64,000 bases of DNA from Caulobacter flavus (lineage in GTDB: Bacteria > Pseudomonadota > Alphaproteobacteria > Caulobacterales > Caulobacteraceae), in assembly GCF_003722335.1 (NCBI RefSeq), contig NZ_CP026100.1, positions 1,400,001-1,464,000 of the forward strand, given 5' to 3'. Positions within the stretch are counted from its first letter, which is position 1. Each line of letters begins with the position of its first letter. The notes below the pieces were generated by a model that saw nothing but the letters and a program-made list of their open reading frames with translations, was not told the origin of the DNA and did no database searches. Of this stretch, positions 61,272-64,000 are shown piece after piece. A program made the position numbers and the translations under genes.

Positions 61272-61607
61272 GACAAATCCCCTCCAAGCGACGGCCGTGC
61301 CCACGGACCGTTCGCAACGTGAGGCGATCATCACGATAGAGTCCTAATAGTTCCTGACTTTGGTTAAGGATGATGGCCGCACCCTGTCGCACCCCGTATC
61401 GATGCGCGCATCCGCACGCGTATTTGAGTCTAGAGTGGGGTGAATGTGGCGACTTGGCGCCCTTCACAAGTCATTATGGTTATCGATAAGTAAATATCGA
61501 TTATCCTTCGCTGACTCAGACTATCTTAACTTGCGGCTGCGAAAAGGTGCAGGCGTCCGGTTGGCGCAACGTCCAACGGACGAAGAGAAAATACTAGGAG
61601 CAGCGGG
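61272..61607. promoter_or_regulatory. Divergent promoter region of the che operon and a small secreted-protein gene
   Basis: 336 bp, AT-rich at 61440-61540. Three GANTC sites (61339-61343, 61426-61430, 61513-61517) would be CcrM methylation targets. ATCGAT repeats at 61482-61487 and 61496-61501 form a small palindrome, and TTAAG/TTAAC half-sites of CtrA type occur near 61364 and 61526 but no full TTAA-N7-TTAA is present. Cell-cycle control of the che operon is plausible; no -35/-10 assigned. Confidence 0.4.
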
Positions 61608-61919
61608 ATGAAATATCCGATCGCTTTTGCCGCGGGAATCGCCGGCAGCTTGTTCGTCGCTCAGGCCGCTTCGGCCGCCGGCGGTTTCGAAGACCAAATG
61701 GGCCGCTGCCTGCAGCAGTTCGCCAACACCAAGGACGCCGCTCAGGTGATGCTTGAGTGCACCGCCGACGCCGGCAAGCTCTCGGGCTGCAAGGTCGTCG
61801 ACAACAGCGCCGCCGGCAAGGGCTTCGACAAGGCCGCCATGTGCATCGCCGAGAAGCTGCCGATGGGCGCCAAGACCGGCACCGTGAAGGTTCCGTTCCG
61901 CTTCCCGGGCGGCGCGTAA
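61608..61919 (+). CDS. Small secreted protein of unknown function
   Basis: 103 residues, signal peptide MKYPIAFAAGIAGSLFVAQA, mature part about 80 residues with four Cys (GRCLQQF, MLECTADAG, LSGCKVVD, AAMCIAEKL) that could form two disulfides. The pattern repeats C-x-helix-C, and the chain ends TVKVPFRFPGGA. No family recognised. It is the only plus-strand gene within the chemotaxis block. AGGAGCAGCGGG is the ribosome-binding site. Confidence 0.75.
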   Translation: MKYPIAFAAGIAGSLFVAQAASAAGGFEDQMGRCLQQFANTKDAAQVMLECTADAGKLSGCKVVDNSAAGKGFDKAAMCIAEKLPMGAKTGTVKVPFRFPGGA

Positions 61920-61931
61920 GACTTACGCGCC
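61911..61931 (+). terminator. Palindrome overlapping the stop codon of the small secreted-protein gene
   Basis: GGCGCGTAAG-A-CTTACGCGCC is a 10-bp perfect palindrome with a one-base centre; the TAA stop is inside the left arm. Only eight or nine pairs can form in RNA. It is followed by a G/T-rich stretch rather than a strict T-run, so termination is likely but not certain. Confidence 0.5.
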
Positions 61932-62083
61932 TTCCCAGAGGGGGTTTTCAAGCGCCTCCGCTGGTCCAGGCCGGCGCATCCCGCAGGGGACGCGCCACGG
62001 CCGGACCGGCGGGGGCGTTTTGCTGTCTGGATGCCGGCGTCGCAAGTAACGCCCATGCTTCCGCAAGAATTGGCGCGCCCCAA

Positions 62084-62166
62084 GAAAAAGCCCGTCTTGC
62101 GGCGGGCCAGTTGAGGAGACGCGTGAAGAAACCGACCGGAGCGCGTTACGCTAAGCCGCGCTCCGG
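62084..62166 (-). terminator. Two hairpins downstream of the globin-coupled MCP
   Basis: Just past the MCP stop, a 10-bp stem CCGGAGCGCG (62136-62145) with CGCGCTCCGG (62157-62166). Further on, a GCCCG/CGGGC stem (62090-62107) is followed on the minus strand by TTTTTCTT. The second has the better rho-independent form. Confidence 0.55.
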
Positions 62167-62177
62167 CCTTACAAAAT

Positions 62178-63770
62178 TCAGTACTCTTCCCAGTCCTGGT
62201 CGACGGCGAGGGCGGCCGAGCCGCGTTGCGCGCCGGGACGCGAGGCCATGCGAGGCGCGGCCGGGCGGGGCGCGGCATGGTGCGCGGGGCGGGCGATCGG
62301 CGTCGTGATCGCCTGGCGAGACGTCTTGAAGCCGCCGACGAGGCGGGTCAGCTCGTTGGACTGGCCCTTCAGCGAATGGGTGGCGGCGGTGGTCTGCTCG
62401 ACCATGGCCGCGTTCTGCTGGGTGACCTGGTCCATCTGGTTGACGGCGATGTTGACCTGGGCGAGGCCGCTCGACTGTTCCTGGGCCGAGGACGAGATCT
62501 CGCCGACCAGGGCGTCAATCTCGGCGACCTTGACCACGATGCCGCGCAGGGCCTCGCCGGTCTGGCCGACCAGGGCCACGCCGGCCTCGACCTGCTTGGA
62601 CGAGGCGCCGATCAGGCTCTTGATCTCCTTGGCCGCCTCGGCCGAACGCTGGGCCAGGGCCCGCACTTCGGAAGCGACGACCGCGAAGCCCTTGCCCGCG
62701 TCGCCGGCCCGGGCCGCCTCGACCCCGGCGTTGAGCGCCAGCAGGTTGGTCTGGAAGGCGATCTCGTCGATCACCCCGATGATGTTGCTGATCTCGCGAG
62801 AGCTGGTCTCGATCTCGCCCATGGCGGCGACGGCGTCGGTGACCACCACGCCCGAGCGCTCGGCGTCGGTCTTGGCGCCGGCCACCACGTCCGAGGCCTG
62901 GCGGGCCCCGGCGGCGGCGCGCTTGACCGTGGCGGTGATCTCGTCGAGGGCGGCGGCGGTTTCCTCGAGGCTGGCGGCCTGCTGCTCGGTGCGGCGCGAC
63001 AGGTCGTCGGCGGCGACGCCGATCTCGTCCGTGCCCGAGCGGATGCCGTCGGTGGCGGCGGCCACGGCGGCCATGGCCTCTTCCAGGGTCGCCACGGCGG
63101 CGTTGAAGTCGCCCTTCAGCTTCTGGAAGTCGGCGGTGACCTCGATGTCGAGGCGCGAGGCCAGGTCGCCCTCGGCCAGGCGCGACAGGGCCTCGCCCAG
63201 GGCCTGGACCACGGCGGTCTGGCTGCGTTCGTTGGCCAGGCGCACCTCTTCCAGGCGCCGGCGCTCGGCTTCGATGGTCTCCAGATAGATCGAGATGGCG
63301 AAGTCCATGTCGAGCATGACCGCCTTCATCAGCGCCGAGACCGCGTCGCCGGCCTTTTCGGCGCCGTCGGCCTTGGCCATGAATCCCTTGGGCCAGACCT
63401 CCCGGAGCGCCGCGCGCATCAGGTGCTCGCTGACCAGAGCGTAGCCGCCGATGTACCAGCGCGGCTCCAGGCCGATGCGGGCGTGGGTCTCGCCGATGGT
63501 GCGGACGGCCTTGACGTAGGTGTCGCTGAAGTCGGCCTCGGCGATCACCGACCAGTGCGACTTCTGGCGATTGCCGGCCGCATCCATGTGGCGCTCGTCG
63601 CCGAAGAACTTGCGGGTCTCGGGCGTGGCCTTGACGCGATCGTAGAAGCCCTTCAGCGCCGGGCCGATTTCCCTCTCGATGAGCGGACGCAGAGCCCGCA
63701 GGGCCGCACGGGCTCGGTTGTCGAGGCCCATGAACGCAACGCGGTCACTCAGTGCATAGTCCTGGCTCAT
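62178..63770 (-). CDS. Soluble globin-coupled methyl-accepting chemotaxis protein
   Basis: 530 residues from the ATG at 63770, with no membrane segments. Residues 1-165 are a protoglobin sensor: LRPLIEREIGPALKGFYDRV and TIGETHARIGLEPRWYIGGY, with His96 as the proximal haem ligand, as in HemAT-type aerotaxis receptors. A short HAMP-like linker follows (ALSRLAEGDLASRLDIEVTA) and the signalling domain shares [20 protein letters not shown] and [20 protein letters not shown] with the membrane MCP. The tail ends ALAVDQDWEEY. Predicted cytoplasmic oxygen or redox sensor signalling through the adjoining che proteins. Confidence 0.9.
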   Translation of the reverse strand: MSQDYALSDRVAFMGLDNRARAALRALRPLIEREIGPALKGFYDRVKATPETRKFFGDERHMDAAGNRQKSHWSVIAEADFSDTYVKAVRTIGETHARIGLEPRWYIGGYALVSEHLMRAALREVWPKGFMAKADGAEKAGDAVSALMKAVMLDMDFAISIYLETIEAERRRLEEVRLANERSQTAVVQALGEALSRLAEGDLASRLDIEVTADFQKLKGDFNAAVATLEEAMAAVAAATDGIRSGTDEIGVAADDLSRRTEQQAASLEETAAALDEITATVKRAAAGARQASDVVAGAKTDAERSGVVVTDAVAAMGEIETSSREISNIIGVIDEIAFQTNLLALNAGVEAARAGDAGKGFAVVASEVRALAQRSAEAAKEIKSLIGASSKQVEAGVALVGQTGEALRGIVVKVAEIDALVGEISSSAQEQSSGLAQVNIAVNQMDQVTQQNAAMVEQTTAATHSLKGQSNELTRLVGGFKTSRQAITTPIARPAHHAAPRPAAPRMASRPGAQRGSAALAVDQDWEEY

Positions 63771-63890
63771 CTGGCCGCATCCTCGATTGAGATATCGAGG
63801 TTCACTCTCGCGGCTGATGGTTAATCCGCAAACAACTTTTCCCGTTCTGAGCGCGTCAAGGCGTCGCACTCTACCCGGATATGCTTGCGG

Positions 63891-64000
63891 CTATCCGCCG
63901 CGACGAAGTGTTTCTCGAGCAATGACCAGTTGCTGGATCTGGCTGGTGCCCTCGTAAATCCGGAAAATACGGACATCGCGATACAGGCGCTCGATGCCGT
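63891..64000 (-). CDS. Acyl-CoA dehydrogenase, C-terminal fragment
   Basis: The last 36 codons of a gene that enters from the right edge. [20 protein letters not shown] and [15 protein letters not shown] are the characteristic C-terminal helices of acyl-CoA dehydrogenases (the R-D-x-R and YEGTSQIQ signatures near FAD). The catalytic part is outside the window, so substrate class cannot be given. Confidence 0.9.
   Translation of the reverse strand, partial: GIERLYRDVRIFRIYEGTSQIQQLVIARETLRRGG

Noticed and set aside
61272..61607. CtrA site in the che promoter region
   Set aside because: Only isolated TTAAG/TTAAC half-sites; no TTAA-N7-TTAA pair with correct spacing.

Overview
The window is about 64 kb of GC-rich, densely coded chromosome from an alphaproteobacterium, most probably a Caulobacter. 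The main pointers are a chemotaxis cluster in the Caulobacter order (mcp, STAS/cheX, cheY, cheA, cheW, cheR, cheB, cheY, cheD, cheU, a CheY-like cleA-type gene, cheE), many TonB-dependent receptors, an alphaproteobacterial-type HisRS, GANTC (CcrM) sites in the mcp promoter, and short palindromic intergenic repeats. I see no phage, IS element, integrase, CRISPR array, plasmid or replication-origin feature. This assignment rests on gene order and protein sequence as I recognise them, not on a database search.

Region by region. 1-3.8 kb: gltD and the start of gltB (ammonium assimilation), uppP (cell-wall lipid carrier recycling) and an NDUFA9-like NAD(P)-binding protein. 3.9-10.3 kb: tRNA-Leu(CAG), then an envelope and nitrogen-control block: RNase D-like exonuclease, lptC-lptA-lptB, rpoN, an exoD-like gene, hpf and ptsN. 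10.3-16.8 kb: small secreted proteins, including a tandem paralogous pair, a MaoC-like hotdog protein, a DsbD/ScsB-type reductase, a DUF1353-like lipoprotein and a periplasmic redoxin. 16.9-24 kb: pgi, a TonB-dependent receptor and a secreted GH2 glycosidase with a GntR-type operator at its start. 24.3-27.9 kb: hisS-hisZ-hisG. 28-33.1 kb: a structured intergenic region, a MarR-GNAT fusion with two operators, a thioesterase, a small charged protein, a Zur-like regulator, a PAP2-family lipoprotein and a deoxyhypusine-synthase-family enzyme. 33.2-34.5 kb: ornithine/lysine decarboxylase, which with the preceding enzyme forms a polyamine pair.

34.6-42.9 kb looks like a phosphorus-acquisition island: phnCDE behind a PHO box, a TonB-dependent receptor, then an OprO/OprP-type porin behind a second, clearer PHO box, and an orphan pstS. 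43-48 kb holds a CorC/CNNM-type membrane protein, a retropepsin-like protease, a glycosyltransferase coupled to an LpxH-like phosphatase, and a TetR regulator. 48.4-51.2 kb is a TonB-dependent receptor broken by a frameshift near 49,942, preceded by three LacI-type operator-like palindromes.

51.5-63.8 kb is the chemotaxis cluster, all on the minus strand except one small secreted-protein gene, with a membrane MCP and a second, soluble, globin-coupled MCP. Both MCPs end in a WEEF/WEEY-type tail. The most interesting details here are a CleA-like CheY whose C-terminus resembles the FliM CheY-binding peptide, and a CheU that carries a CheZ-like DxxxQ motif and acidic-aromatic tail. The window ends in the C-terminus of an acyl-CoA dehydrogenase.
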